Part shown: positions 31,974 to 40,452 of the stretch, piece after piece
How the letters are laid out: each line of letters begins with the position of its first letter
Numbering within the stretch: position 1 is the first letter of the stretch
Virus record (IMG/VR): IMGVR_UViG_3300044837_000078
Coordinates: 1-64,000 of that record
Strand: one strand, 5' to 3'
Length of the DNA stretch: 64,000 nucleotides
DNA from: a virus
Position numbers and translations under genes: made by a program
The notes under the pieces: model-generated
What the model saw: only the letters and a program-made list of their open reading frames with translations
The model's database searches: none
Told to the model about the DNA's origin: nothing

Positions 31974-32407
31974 GCGCCGAGCGCAACGAAGTCATGTGGT
32001 GCGTCGATTGTGGCGCTCGCTTCACCCAAGAAGAGATCAAGGGCTGGGGCTGTCCGAAGTGCGGCAGTCGTGGCGTTCCATGCGGCTGCGACAAAGATAC
32101 GAGTGTAGAGATCAACTGGCACGAGCTGCGCATTCTTGTCATCTGGGCCGAACAATGGGCCCGAAAAGCGAGCGGTGACAGTTCGAAAACGATGCCTGAT
32201 ACAGTTCATGCGATTGCGAGGCGCCTGCAGAGCCAGCATCCGGATTTCGGTCACCTTACACTGTCCGGCGAAATCGCCTCGCTGCCAGCCGATCTTGCGA
32301 AGGCTGGTATTGAGATCGGTTCCGTTGAAACCAGCATTCCGAAGCCCGGCTTGCTGCCCGTCAATGGTCCCGGCGCCGTGGGACATTCTGCGCGGGAGCG
32401 GTCATGA
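31970..32407 (+). CDS. Zinc-ribbon protein
   Basis: 145 residues with two CxxC pairs (MWCVDCGARF and GWGCPKCGSRG) and CGC after them, then a helical domain. Overlaps RecT by 4 bases. Probably nucleic-acid binding. Confidence 0.72.
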   Translation: MSAERNEVMWCVDCGARFTQEEIKGWGCPKCGSRGVPCGCDKDTSVEINWHELRILVIWAEQWARKASGDSSKTMPDTVHAIARRLQSQHPDFGHLTLSGEIASLPADLAKAGIEIGSVETSIPKPGLLPVNGPGAVGHSARERS

Positions 32408-32775
32408 CAACCCACGCCGACCGCCTAAAGGCCTCCCACCGCGGCGCGCAACTGGCGGCACCGGCGAGCGCGTCGCGGCTCGCCTCGCTCGAATACCACA
32501 AGCTGCGATACGAGATGCTCGACGACGGAACGGTGCTGGTTGAAGGCGAGTTCGTTTTCAATCTCGCGGCCAGCCATTGGCGATCGAACAAGCACAGCGA
32601 CTGCCATGGCTATACTGTCGTTGGCTTGGCTGGAGCGATCAAACAACGAACGCCTGAGAAACCCGCCGCGGGCAGGGACAACATGCAGGTCGAACTGGAG
32701 ACCACTGAATCACATCAGCACGTCGAGTCCGCGGCGGGCCCCAATACGGTTCTGCCGATGAGCAAGTGGCCATGA
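32404..32775 (+). CDS. Hypothetical 123-residue protein
   Basis: MTTHADRLKASHRGAQLAAP, then a beta-type core (KLRYEMLDDGTVLVEGEFVF) and HSDCHGYTVVGL. Overlaps both neighbours. No family recognised. Confidence 0.65.
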   Translation: MTTHADRLKASHRGAQLAAPASASRLASLEYHKLRYEMLDDGTVLVEGEFVFNLAASHWRSNKHSDCHGYTVVGLAGAIKQRTPEKPAAGRDNMQVELETTESHQHVESAAGPNTVLPMSKWP

Positions 32776-33500
32776 GCAAGGAACCAACTGCCATCGGCGA
32801 TGCTCTCGCGGCGCTTGGTCTCAATCGCTCTGAATATGAGTTTGCCGCCGCTATATCGAAACTGTGGAATAGTGGGGTTACAGCCGAACGCGGGCGCGTA
32901 ATTTACGAAACGCTTGCCGAAAGAATGCCGGGGAAGGGCCAGGAAGATTTTGCCAGCGATGGCCAGAAGTTGGATGCCAAGCCCCGGCAACCAATGCCGG
33001 ACATCAGCCAGAGCAACCGTGCCAGCGATGGCCATCGATCAGATGCTGACAGTCCGGCGCCTATTGAAGATGATGGGGCCAATGAGCACAAGCCTCTAGG
33101 CCACGGGCCGGATGCCCCGTCATCTTCGCCCGCTCGCGGCGGGGAGGGCCAGAGTGCGCATGCTCAAGACCGCCGAATCGGTGTTGCTCTTCCCGCCGCG
33201 ACACCCGCGCGAGAGCCATCTCCGACCTACCTGAAAGCCGCCGGCGACTCTCGCAGAGAAACCGCCCGCAGCATTCTCTACAGGTACAAGACAAGCACCG
33301 GCGCATGGTGGGGAGATGTCCACCCCTACGAAGTCAGCGGTATGACGCGCGACAGCATTCGCGGCCTGGCCATCATGTCAACTTTAGGTCCTCTCAACTC
33401 CAAGCAAATGAACATGACGTTCGATCAGTTGCTCACACCAGAGCAAGCGCAAATCGCTATGGAAAAGGCAGACAAGGAACTCGCGAATGTCGCACAGTGA
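32772..33500 (+). CDS. Hypothetical 242-residue protein with linker and C-terminal domain
   Basis: The N-terminal helical domain (LGLNRSEYEFAAAISKLWNS) resembles an HTH-type fold, followed by about 90 residues of Asp/Pro/Ser-rich linker and a C-terminal aromatic domain (RYKTSTGAWWGDVHPYEVSG). Overlaps the next gene by 14 bases. Confidence 0.65.
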   Translation: MSKEPTAIGDALAALGLNRSEYEFAAAISKLWNSGVTAERGRVIYETLAERMPGKGQEDFASDGQKLDAKPRQPMPDISQSNRASDGHRSDADSPAPIEDDGANEHKPLGHGPDAPSSSPARGGEGQSAHAQDRRIGVALPAATPAREPSPTYLKAAGDSRRETARSILYRYKTSTGAWWGDVHPYEVSGMTRDSIRGLAIMSTLGPLNSKQMNMTFDQLLTPEQAQIAMEKADKELANVAQ

Positions 33501-34413
33501 AATCATCGATCTAATCCGCGCGAAGCATCGAGAGCGTTGCTTCGCTATGGATCAGCGCAAGCGGCTTGATCTCGCGCTCGGGGCGTTTTTGCGCCTCATG
33601 ATGGGCTGGCGCAAAGACCTCCCCGAAGCTGAGCGGAAGGCGATCGCAGCGGAGGTGTCCGGCATGATGGACGATGGCGGCGGTCCCTGGGCGGAAGTCA
33701 TCGCGGCCTCACGCATAGGCAGCGCGCCATTCGAAAAAATCGAGGGCGACGCCAAGAAGGAAATGGCGCGACTCGCCAAGCAACTGCCAGCCTGGGAAAC
33801 GTTCGGCACTAAACACCGCGGTTTCGGCGAGGTCTCGCTTGCTGTGATTATTGCCGAAGCTGGCGACTTGTCGAACTATGCGACGCATTCGAAGCTGTGG
33901 CGTCGCATGGGCATGGCTCCTTATTCCAGGGAGGGGGTTACGAAGTCAGGCAAGCAGTGGCGAGTAGAAGGCGGACTCAGTGACAAGGATTGGACCGCTT
34001 TCGGTTACAGCCCAAAGCGGCGAAGTGCGATGTATGTGATCGAGGATTCGCTCTACAGGCAGCAAGGGTTCTACCGCGAAGTTTACCTGAAGCGGAAGGA
34101 GTATCTTCGAAGCCGCGCCGCGCGGAACGGACTTGCGGTCGCGCCTTCCGCCAAGATTCCAGCGAAGAGCCGTGATGAGTTCGTATCGCTCGGCCACATC
34201 GATCAAGACGCAAAACGATACATGGGAAAGCGCCTTCTGCGCGATTTGTGGAAGGCGTGGCGGCGGGCCATCACCGCGGTGGCTGAAAAGTCCGGATCGC
34301 GATTGCCCGCCGACGAAATCTCGCCGAAGGGCGAGGGGGAGGCCACCTGCGGTGGGCCTAAACAGGCCAGAGAAGCATTGCCTCTCCGTCAATTCATGGA
34401 TGCCGCCGAGTGA
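33487..34413 (+). CDS. IS110-like helix-hairpin-helix protein, domesticated
   Basis: 308 residues. The middle (WETFGTKHRGFGEVSLAVII, then AEAGDLSNYATHSKLWRRMG) is like the Transposase_20 helix-hairpin-helix domain of IS110/IS116 transposases, and the Lys/Arg-rich later part (SPKRRSAMYVIEDSLYRQ) like their C-terminal helices. The N-terminal DEDD nuclease domain of IS110 enzymes is absent, and no terminal repeats flank the gene, so it is probably a phage DNA-binding protein rather than a mobile element. Confidence 0.6.
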   Translation: MSHSEIIDLIRAKHRERCFAMDQRKRLDLALGAFLRLMMGWRKDLPEAERKAIAAEVSGMMDDGGGPWAEVIAASRIGSAPFEKIEGDAKKEMARLAKQLPAWETFGTKHRGFGEVSLAVIIAEAGDLSNYATHSKLWRRMGMAPYSREGVTKSGKQWRVEGGLSDKDWTAFGYSPKRRSAMYVIEDSLYRQQGFYREVYLKRKEYLRSRAARNGLAVAPSAKIPAKSRDEFVSLGHIDQDAKRYMGKRLLRDLWKAWRRAITAVAEKSGSRLPADEISPKGEGEATCGGPKQAREALPLRQFMDAAE

Positions 34414-34576
34414 GGCGGCGGTGTCGGCCAGTCTGCATGCGCCGAAAGGCCAAGGCGTGGTTGCCGACACCTTCAATTCGCTGGCCAGTCCATCGTTGTC
34501 GAAAAACCATATCGGCACTGCCAGCGACCTCTCCGGGAAACCGGGGAGGACAAACAAGGAAGGAAGCGGTGACGCG

Positions 34577-34825
34577 ATGACCAGAGACGAGGCTTACAAC
34601 ATTGTTTGCAGGGCGTTCGATACGACCGACCAAAATGGCCACTTCCGGACCAACCCGCGGATGCTGGTGGAAACTTTCGTTTCGCTCGGAATACTTAAAC
34701 TCGATGAGCCGAAGAATTTGAAAGATCGCCTTCGATGCGTCCTTGAGCCGCCGGGATATTTTCGATCGCCGGATGATTTTATGCGGGCGCTTGATGCGGT
34801 GCATCTCAAGATCGTGGAGAAATAA
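34577..34825 (+). CDS. Hypothetical 82-residue protein
   Basis: MTRDEAYNIVCRAFDTTDQN then a helical region and FRSPDDFMRALDAVHLKIV. It follows a 163-base gap whose only other frame is a basic 46-residue one. Unknown. Confidence 0.65.
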   Translation: MTRDEAYNIVCRAFDTTDQNGHFRTNPRMLVETFVSLGILKLDEPKNLKDRLRCVLEPPGYFRSPDDFMRALDAVHLKIVEK

Positions 34826-34826
34826 C

Positions 34827-35105
34827 ATGCCGCTGTCCCGCCGCTCGCTTCTCACCGCGCTTGCGTCTCTCACCGGCTTTGCGGTCGCGGGGAGGGCGAG
34901 CACTGCGCCAGTGGTTGAGCCCGTGATCGAGCGGGAGCTCGCTGGGCTACCTGTCTTTGCAGCGGCTCGTGGCGAGACCGTCAATATCACTGTCCGCGCC
35001 GGTGTCAGTGCCGCCGCCTTTAGAAGATCGCGGGCGCAGATCATGAAGGAATTGCAGCGCCGGAAAATAGATGACGACAATGCGGATGGAATGGAGCCAG
35101 CATGA
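34827..35105 (+). CDS. Possible Tat-exported small protein
   Basis: 92 residues starting MPLSRRSLLTALASLTGFAV, a twin-arginine-like signal (SRRSLL) with a hydrophobic core. The mature part is short and basic. It starts 1 base after the previous stop. Function unknown. Confidence 0.6.
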   Translation: MPLSRRSLLTALASLTGFAVAGRASTAPVVEPVIERELAGLPVFAAARGETVNITVRAGVSAAAFRRSRAQIMKELQRRKIDDDNADGMEPA

Positions 35106-35416
35106 TCATGCCCGCCGCCCGCCGCTATTCCACCAGCCGCGCCGCTTCGCTGCAGCCGGAGATCGTGGCCTCGCTCTCCGATGACGAGTGGCGCAACATC
35201 ACGGCGATCTGCGCAAAGCTCCATCGCTCCAGCGACGACGCCGAAGTGGCGGCCGAGATCGCGGCCGATGCCGCCGCATACGGCAAGCTGCTCGCGGCCG
35301 GCGATGACCGCGGCTGTCTTGAGATCGAGCAGAAGTACGGCCTGACAGGTCTGCCGCCGCAACAGGTCTCCGAGCAGCTGGCGGAAATGTCGAAGCCGGA
35401 AGGTGGTGGGGCGTGA
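35102..35416 (+). CDS. Hypothetical 104-residue protein
   Basis: Helical, Ala/Asp-rich (SDDEWRNITAICAKLHRSSD), in 4-base overlap with the HerA-like gene, so the two are co-translated and may act together. A second ATG lies two codons downstream. Confidence 0.65.
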   Translation: MIMPAARRYSTSRAASLQPEIVASLSDDEWRNITAICAKLHRSSDDAEVAAEIAADAAAYGKLLAAGDDRGCLEIEQKYGLTGLPPQQVSEQLAEMSKPEGGGA

Positions 35417-37143
35417 AGCAACCTATCCCGGATGCTGCGCTTGATGATCGACTCGGCTTTGTCGGCACCGCCGGCAGTGGCAAGAGCTACAACGCGATGG
35501 GCCGCGTCGAGCGGCTGCTGGAGCGCAAGGCCCGCGTCGCTATCGTTGACCCGCTTGGTGTGTTTTGGGGCTTGCGCCTCTACGCGGACGGCAAGACGAA
35601 GTCCGGTTTCGATATCCCGATCTTCGGCGGCCCGCATGGCGATCTGCCGCTGACCGAACATTCCGGCGCCTTGATCGGCGAGACGGCGGCCGGCATGGCA
35701 GAAAGCTGCATCATCGATTTGAGCGAGATAGGCACCAAGGCCGGCGAGCGACGGTTCATGCTGCATTTCCTTACCGCGCTTTATCGCAAGGCCAGCGGTG
35801 AGCCGCTGCATCTCGTCATCGACGAGGCAGATATGTTTGCGCCGCAAAAACTCACAGACAAGGATGGCGAGGCGGCAAAGCTGCTCGGCATGATGGAGAC
35901 GGTTGTTCGCCGTGGTCGCATCAAAGGATTTATCCCGTGGCTGCTTACTCAGCGTCCGGCCGTCATCGCGAAGGATGTCCTGAGCCAGGTCGACGGTCTT
36001 GTCGCGTTCAAACTGACCAGTTCGCAGGATCGCAACGCGCTCGGCGCATGGGTCGAGGGCACGGCCGATAATAATGACTGGCCTGAGATGAAGGCCAAGC
36101 TGCCATCCATGGAGCGCGGGCAGGGCGTCGTCTGGATTCCAGGTCGCGGCATTCTTGAGACTGTCAGCTTTCCGGAAAAGATCACGTTCGATTCATCTCG
36201 CACCCCGAAGCGTGGCGAGAAGAAATCGACCGCGGCTTTGACGCCGCTAGACCTCGGCAAGCTAAAGGACAGGCTTGCCGCAGTTGATGCCGAGACCAAG
36301 GCCAACGATCCGAAGGCGCTCAAGGCCGAGATCGCCGCTTTACGCAAAGAAGTGACCGCAAAAGCCCTGATTGCGCAAAACGCGGCTCCGGACCCGAGGG
36401 CCATTCGGGACGCGGAGGTTCGCGGACTGGAGGAAGGCTTCGTGGCCGCCATGCGCTTGCAAGCGAAGGCAATCGAGGCAATATCCATTCCGCTCAATTC
36501 CGCTGCCGGTGAACTGTCCGCGTGGAACAAGCGTCTTTCCGAAAGTGTGCCTGTTCGTCCATCGGGCTCGCCACCTTCGCAGGCATTCAACCTTTCCCCT
36601 GCGAAGCTCACAGCCCCGGCGCGGGAGGCCGTTCGCGCGGCACCGCGCAAGCCAATGCCGGCGGCGAGCGGCAACGGCGCCTGGAATTCTCCGCAACGGC
36701 GCGTGCTGGACTCACTCGCATTCTGGCGCACCATCGGCCACGAAATGCCGAGCCGCGAACAGGTCGCGTCCGTTGCCGGTTATTCGCCGGGATCGGGCAA
36801 CTTCAACAATCTGCTCGGCGGGTTAAGGGCACACGGCGCGATCGATTACCCGGCGACAGGCTCGGTTGCGCTCGCGATCGATCATGAGAGCAACATGGAC
36901 GCGGACGACGCCCGCCGGATGCTCGACAAAATCCTGACCGGGCCGCAGCAGAAAATCCTCGAAGCGATGCGCTCGCTCGGAAGTCACGCCTCGCGCGAAC
37001 AGATCGCGGAGGCCAGCGGCTACAGCGCTGGCAGCGGCAATTTCAATAACCTGCTTGGGCAGCTTCGAACGCTTTGCGTGATCGACTATCCGCGCACGGG
37101 CGAGGCTCAGATTACAGATTGGGCGGGGCAGGTGCTGGGATGA
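35413..37143 (+). CDS. HerA-like P-loop ATPase with two C-terminal winged-helix repeats
   Basis: 576 residues. The ATPase has Walker A GTAGSGKS (18-25), VDPLGVFWG, a Walker B LVIDEADMFAP (134-144) and the sensor-type WLLTQRP, as in HerA/DUF87 and VirB4-related DNA translocases. A coiled coil (about 290-350) joins it to a tandem duplication at about 447-490 and 527-570 sharing SREQ.A..(A/S)GYS.GSGNFNNLLG, which look like winged helices. It starts with GTG overlapping the previous stop. It may move or load along DNA; a nuclease partner is not seen. Confidence 0.78.
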   Translation: MKQPIPDAALDDRLGFVGTAGSGKSYNAMGRVERLLERKARVAIVDPLGVFWGLRLYADGKTKSGFDIPIFGGPHGDLPLTEHSGALIGETAAGMAESCIIDLSEIGTKAGERRFMLHFLTALYRKASGEPLHLVIDEADMFAPQKLTDKDGEAAKLLGMMETVVRRGRIKGFIPWLLTQRPAVIAKDVLSQVDGLVAFKLTSSQDRNALGAWVEGTADNNDWPEMKAKLPSMERGQGVVWIPGRGILETVSFPEKITFDSSRTPKRGEKKSTAALTPLDLGKLKDRLAAVDAETKANDPKALKAEIAALRKEVTAKALIAQNAAPDPRAIRDAEVRGLEEGFVAAMRLQAKAIEAISIPLNSAAGELSAWNKRLSESVPVRPSGSPPSQAFNLSPAKLTAPAREAVRAAPRKPMPAASGNGAWNSPQRRVLDSLAFWRTIGHEMPSREQVASVAGYSPGSGNFNNLLGGLRAHGAIDYPATGSVALAIDHESNMDADDARRMLDKILTGPQQKILEAMRSLGSHASREQIAEASGYSAGSGNFNNLLGQLRTLCVIDYPRTGEAQITDWAGQVLG

Positions 37144-37415
37144 AAAACAAACTCACCGACCTCAACGATCATCTATTCGCGCAGCTGGAGCGACTGTCAG
37201 ACGAGCAGCTGACGCCGGAGCAGGTCGACAAAGAGGCCAAGCGCGGCAAGGCCATCGTTGCTGTCGCGGATCAGATCGTCAAGAACGCTAGCCTCCAGGT
37301 GCAGGCGGCAAGACTCGTCTCGGAAAAGGGCGCGATCAGACCGCATCTGCCCTCGGTTCTCGGAGATTTGATTGAGGCGCCGCGCCCGAAGCTTATCGAG
37401 GCGAAAACCCAATGA
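37140..37415 (+). CDS. Hypothetical 91-residue helical protein
   Basis: MKNKLTDLNDHLFAQLERLS resembling small phage proteins that precede HNH genes; helical with a conserved-looking VADQIVKNASLQVQAARLV segment. Overlaps both neighbours by 4 bases. Confidence 0.68.
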   Translation: MKNKLTDLNDHLFAQLERLSDEQLTPEQVDKEAKRGKAIVAVADQIVKNASLQVQAARLVSEKGAIRPHLPSVLGDLIEAPRPKLIEAKTQ

Positions 37416-38248
37416 AGCGCATGCGCATCAACTGGCGGCCGCGCGAGCTGACCTGGATCAAGCGCCGCAGGAAGTGGGAGCGGCGCAAGCTGCACGCCGC
37501 GTTCGTGAAACACTTCCGTCGGCACCGCGACGTACCTTTTGGGACGTTCAAGTCGCTCTGCGCTCGTGCAGGCTGGTGGACCGGCCGGAAGAGCGGCCGA
37601 ACTCCGGGCTACTTGCTGGCGTACACCAAGCCCGAACTTACGTGGATCAAGCGCCGGCGCGCCATGCCACGGCGCGAACTCCATGCCGCATTCATCGCCG
37701 CATTTCCCAACCACACCATCTCGCTCAATGGGTTCAGACAGCTCTGCAAGGCCAAGGGGGTTATGACGGGTCGAGATGGTCGTCTGGTGAAGGGCAATAT
37801 CCCCGCCAACAAGGGCAAGAAGATGCCCTTCAATGCGAACTCGGCGCGCACCAGGTTCAAGAAAGGCGACCTGCCCGCCAACACGAAATACGCCGGTCAC
37901 GAGCGCATATCCAAAGACGGTTATGTCGAGATCAGCGTCCAGCAGATCAATCCGCACACGGGCTTTGAGCGTCGTCACGTCCTCAAGCACCGCTGGTTGT
38001 GGGAGCAGAAGCACGGTCCGGTCCCCGAAGGCATGTGTCTCAAGTGCAAGGGCGACCGGCTCAACACTGATCCTTCGAACTGGGAGTTGATCCAGCGCGC
38101 TCTATTGCCGCGATTGAACAGCCGTTGGGGAAAACGCCGCTACGACCAGGCGCCTTCTGAAGTGAGACCGACGATCATGGCTATCGCAAAGCTGGAGCAG
38201 CGGCTGCGCGAAAAGCCCCGCAACCAACAATCCGCAAAACAGGAGTAA
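37412..38248 (+). CDS. HNH endonuclease with duplicated N-terminal DNA-binding repeat
   Basis: 278 residues. A repeat, (E)LTWIKRRR..RR(K/E)LHAAF, occurs twice (about residues 12-60 and 76-120) and looks like a SANT/HTH-type DNA-binding unit. GNIPANKGKKMPFN follows as a NUMOD-like linker. The HNH part has RRHVLKHRWLWEQKHGPVPE and LNTDPSNWELI. It is a free-standing homing-type nuclease. Confidence 0.78.
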   Translation: MKRMRINWRPRELTWIKRRRKWERRKLHAAFVKHFRRHRDVPFGTFKSLCARAGWWTGRKSGRTPGYLLAYTKPELTWIKRRRAMPRRELHAAFIAAFPNHTISLNGFRQLCKAKGVMTGRDGRLVKGNIPANKGKKMPFNANSARTRFKKGDLPANTKYAGHERISKDGYVEISVQQINPHTGFERRHVLKHRWLWEQKHGPVPEGMCLKCKGDRLNTDPSNWELIQRALLPRLNSRWGKRRYDQAPSEVRPTIMAIAKLEQRLREKPRNQQSAKQE

Positions 38249-38253
38249 CCACC

Positions 38254-38796
38254 ATGCAGATCATCGAAGCCAAGCTTTCCGGTTTGAAGATCGACCCCGC
38301 CAACGTCCGGCAAACCGACAAGGCGCCTGACGAAGGACTACTCGCCTCAATCCGCGCCAAGGGGATGCTCTCGCCACTCACGGTGAGGAAGAACGGTGGC
38401 GCCGGCTACTACGTCACCGACGGCGACAAGCGTCTCGCGGCGCTGCATATCCTGGCTCGCGACGGCGACTTCGACAAGACAAAGCCGATTCAGTGCGCGT
38501 TGAGCGATGATGATGCAGCGGCCGCCGCCGATACCAGCCTGACGCTGAACTTCATCCGCGAGGACATGCACCCGGTCGACGTCTCCGAGGCGTTCGCGCA
38601 GCTTGAGAAGGCTGCGGTCTCCGGCGAGCGCTGCCCGATCACCGGCACGAACGGATTGACGAGCAACCTGACCGGGGCTCTGGCCCGCGCCGGTCAAATC
38701 AGGATCGACGTCTATCCGCATAACTGGCGCGTCGTCACGATCATGTGCGGCCCGCATGCCGGCAATGCAACCGCGCCGCCGAAGAACAAGGACTAG
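38254..38796 (+). CDS. ParB/Srx-fold protein, probably interrupted by an amber codon
   Basis: 180 residues to a TAG stop. Residues 1-125 have the ParB N-terminal pattern: a NVRQTDKAP loop, LLASIRAKGMLSPLTVRKN, VTDGDKRLAAL (box II-like) and LNFIREDMHPVDVSEAFAQL. After that the expected ParB helix-turn-helix is missing and an unrelated stretch (SNLTGALARAGQIRIDVYPH NWRVV split) follows. The frame stays open past TAG for 28 codons to a TAA at 38881-38883, directly before the next ATG. It may bind CTP or nick DNA; the full-length product may need readthrough. Confidence 0.72.
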   Translation: MQIIEAKLSGLKIDPANVRQTDKAPDEGLLASIRAKGMLSPLTVRKNGGAGYYVTDGDKRLAALHILARDGDFDKTKPIQCALSDDDAAAAADTSLTLNFIREDMHPVDVSEAFAQLEKAAVSGERCPITGTNGLTSNLTGALARAGQIRIDVYPHNWRVVTIMCGPHAGNATAPPKNKD

Positions 38797-38883
38797 CGAC
38801 CGTATCTCACCATCGAAAAGGGATCGGCGCCGAAAAAGCAATATACGCGCGACTACCTTCAGACGACCCGCGCCGGAAAGTAA
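38797..38883 (+). pseudogene. In-frame extension after the amber stop
   Basis: Reading on from the TAG gives RPYLTIEKGSAPKKQYTRDY and then LQTTRAGK before TAA. The composition looks coding, and the TAA abuts the next start (TAA-ATG-ATG), as is usual in this operon. It is either the C-terminus of the ParB-like gene after an amber codon or the remnant of a fused small gene. Confidence 0.45.
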
Positions 38884-39111
38884 ATGATGTCTCACCCTAA
38901 GTCACTCAAGCCCATGCTTCGCCGAGCAGCGCCGCCGATGAAGCCATGCAATCTCGTCAGCCGGATGCGGCGGATCCGATGGGAGCTGGCGATCACCCAG
39001 GATCGCACCCGCGACCCTGCGGTCGCCGACGAACTGGCAAGGTTGGTGCAGCAAACCGATGAGGCGATCGGGCGGATCGAGATCAAGCATCAGAGGCGGG
39101 CCGAGACATGA
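38884..39111 (+). CDS. Hypothetical 75-residue basic protein
   Basis: MMSHPKSLKPMLRRAAPPMK then an amphipathic helix (LARLVQQTDEAIGRIEIK). Second ATG three bases in. Unknown. Confidence 0.6.
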   Translation: MMSHPKSLKPMLRRAAPPMKPCNLVSRMRRIRWELAITQDRTRDPAVADELARLVQQTDEAIGRIEIKHQRRAET

Positions 39112-39422
39112 GCCATCTCGCCGCGATTATCATCAGCTTCTTTGTGTGGCCGTTCACCGCCATGTGGCGGGCTTACGTCATCATTGTTCTGTGGGGCTGG
39201 TTTGTCGTGCCGGCCACCTCTATCCAGGCGCCGTCTATTTATTTGGTCGTCGGCATGATGATGACGCTGCACATGATGCTGCCCTACCCGCGATACCCGA
39301 AAGAAGAAGGCGACGCCCTCGCAAATTATTTGAGCAATTTGATCGTCTATGGCGGATTGGCGCCTGCGGCGTTTCTGGGACTCGGCTGGGTTTGGAAATG
39401 GCTGCAATGGGGGGTGGTATGA
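39108..39422 (+). CDS. Multi-span membrane protein
   Basis: 104 residues with about three hydrophobic spans (IIISFFVWPFTAMW, VIIVLWGWFVVPA, IYLVVGMMMTLHMML, and near the end LIVYGGLAPAAFLGLGW). Overlaps both neighbours by 4 bases. Superinfection-exclusion or holin-like roles are possible but unsupported. Confidence 0.7.
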   Translation: MSHLAAIIISFFVWPFTAMWRAYVIIVLWGWFVVPATSIQAPSIYLVVGMMMTLHMMLPYPRYPKEEGDALANYLSNLIVYGGLAPAAFLGLGWVWKWLQWGVV

Positions 39423-39808
39423 ACGAAGTTCGCGTACTCCCTGAGTGGATCGGAAAATCGCCGAATAGCGCCGTTCCGCCGCGGGTGCGCTTGCGCGTGT
39501 TCGATCGATACAGCGGTCGTTGCTGCTGCGGCTGCAACCGAAAAATCCGTGCTGGCGAGCGCTGGGATTGCGAAGATACCATCGCGATCATCAACGGCGG
39601 ACAGCGGCGGGAAAACAACCTCAAGCCCTGGCTTGCCGCGCATCATCCGAAAAAGACCAAGCTGGATGTTGCCGAGAAATCCCGCGTCTATCGCAAGCGC
39701 GCGAAGCACTTAGGGATCACCGGACCAAAGCAAAAGATCGCATCGCGCGGATTTGCCAAACGCCCGCCGCAACGAACTGCCAGCAGGCCATTGGAGAGAC
39801 GGACTTGA
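39419..39808 (+). CDS. HNH endonuclease
   Basis: 129 residues: FDRYSGRCCCGCNRKIRAGE, then WDCEDTIAIINGGQRRENN and KPWLAAHHPKKTKLDVAE form the Cys/His metal site and HNH core; a basic tail follows. The ATG overlaps the previous stop. Likely a small nicking nuclease. Confidence 0.8.
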   Translation: MNEVRVLPEWIGKSPNSAVPPRVRLRVFDRYSGRCCCGCNRKIRAGERWDCEDTIAIINGGQRRENNLKPWLAAHHPKKTKLDVAEKSRVYRKRAKHLGITGPKQKIASRGFAKRPPQRTASRPLERRT

Positions 39809-40071
39809 CTTGGAAGCGCGGAGAAATGTGTGGATCATGCGCCGGTCGAAAGGGGACTGACGCCAACCTTGCGCCGGATACCATGAAAACGCTGGGCGAA
39901 TGTATCGCAAGCGGCGAGCCATTCTACTGTCACGAAAGCACGGCGGAACTTGACCCGAATAGCCTTTCAATCGACCGCTACGGAAACAGATACCGCAAAT
40001 TGCCGTTCAGTCGCTGGCGTCTATGTCGCGCATGGATGACCGCAATCGAATCTCTGAAAGCCCTGGCATAG
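39805..40071 (+). CDS. Hypothetical 88-residue phage protein with CxxC
   Basis: A TTG start overlapping the previous stop (TTGA) behind GGAGA is preferred to the ATG at 39826. The product has CGSCAGRKGTDANLAPD, CIASG..FYCH and ends in a helical Trp-rich part (RWRLCRAWMTAIESL). Confidence 0.65.
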   Translation: MTWKRGEMCGSCAGRKGTDANLAPDTMKTLGECIASGEPFYCHESTAELDPNSLSIDRYGNRYRKLPFSRWRLCRAWMTAIESLKALA

Positions 40072-40081
40072 GAGAATGAGA

Positions 40082-40264
40082 ATGAAACACCGCTGGCATT
40101 TTCTTGGCATCGAATGGCATCGCCGCTGGCGTGAAGGAAAAACTTGGCTCGACAATGCGGGTGGCGACCACCTGTTGGTTCACCACGGTTTCTATTCGCT
40201 GGAATGGGCGCGTGGACCCGACGTTGATTTTTACCGCGCTCGTAAAGCAGCACAAGCATCATGA
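40082..40264 (+). CDS. Hypothetical 60-residue protein
   Basis: MKHRWHFLGIEWHRRWREGK, Trp/His-rich. The ATG at 40082 is 8 bases from the GGAG ribosome site, better spaced than the ATG at 40076. Confidence 0.6.
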   Translation: MKHRWHFLGIEWHRRWREGKTWLDNAGGDHLLVHHGFYSLEWARGPDVDFYRARKAAQAS

Positions 40265-40452
40265 CTGACCTTCTTGCCTACCTGCTTATCGGTTTTGTGC
40301 TTCACTGGATTGCCACGCAAATTCTTCGCGTTGAAACTAACCTGGATTGGCGGTGGGAACTGGCGGCAACTATTTTTTGGCCGATAGCTGCGATCTGCGG
40401 AATTATTTTAGTGAGGCGTGATCGTCAAATTCGTAAACGAGGTGCATCATGA
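40261..40452 (+). CDS. Two-span membrane protein
   Basis: 63 residues with two hydrophobic spans (LLAYLLIGFVLHWIATQIL and LAATIFWPIAAICGIILV) and a basic C-terminus; a hairpin membrane protein in the early operon. Confidence 0.65.
   Translation: MTDLLAYLLIGFVLHWIATQILRVETNLDWRWELAATIFWPIAAICGIILVRRDRQIRKRGAS

Noticed and set aside
34436-34579. 46-residue basic frame before the 34577 gene
   Set aside because: It ends in an ATGA overlap, but the composition looks like random high-GC translation and there is no ribosome site.
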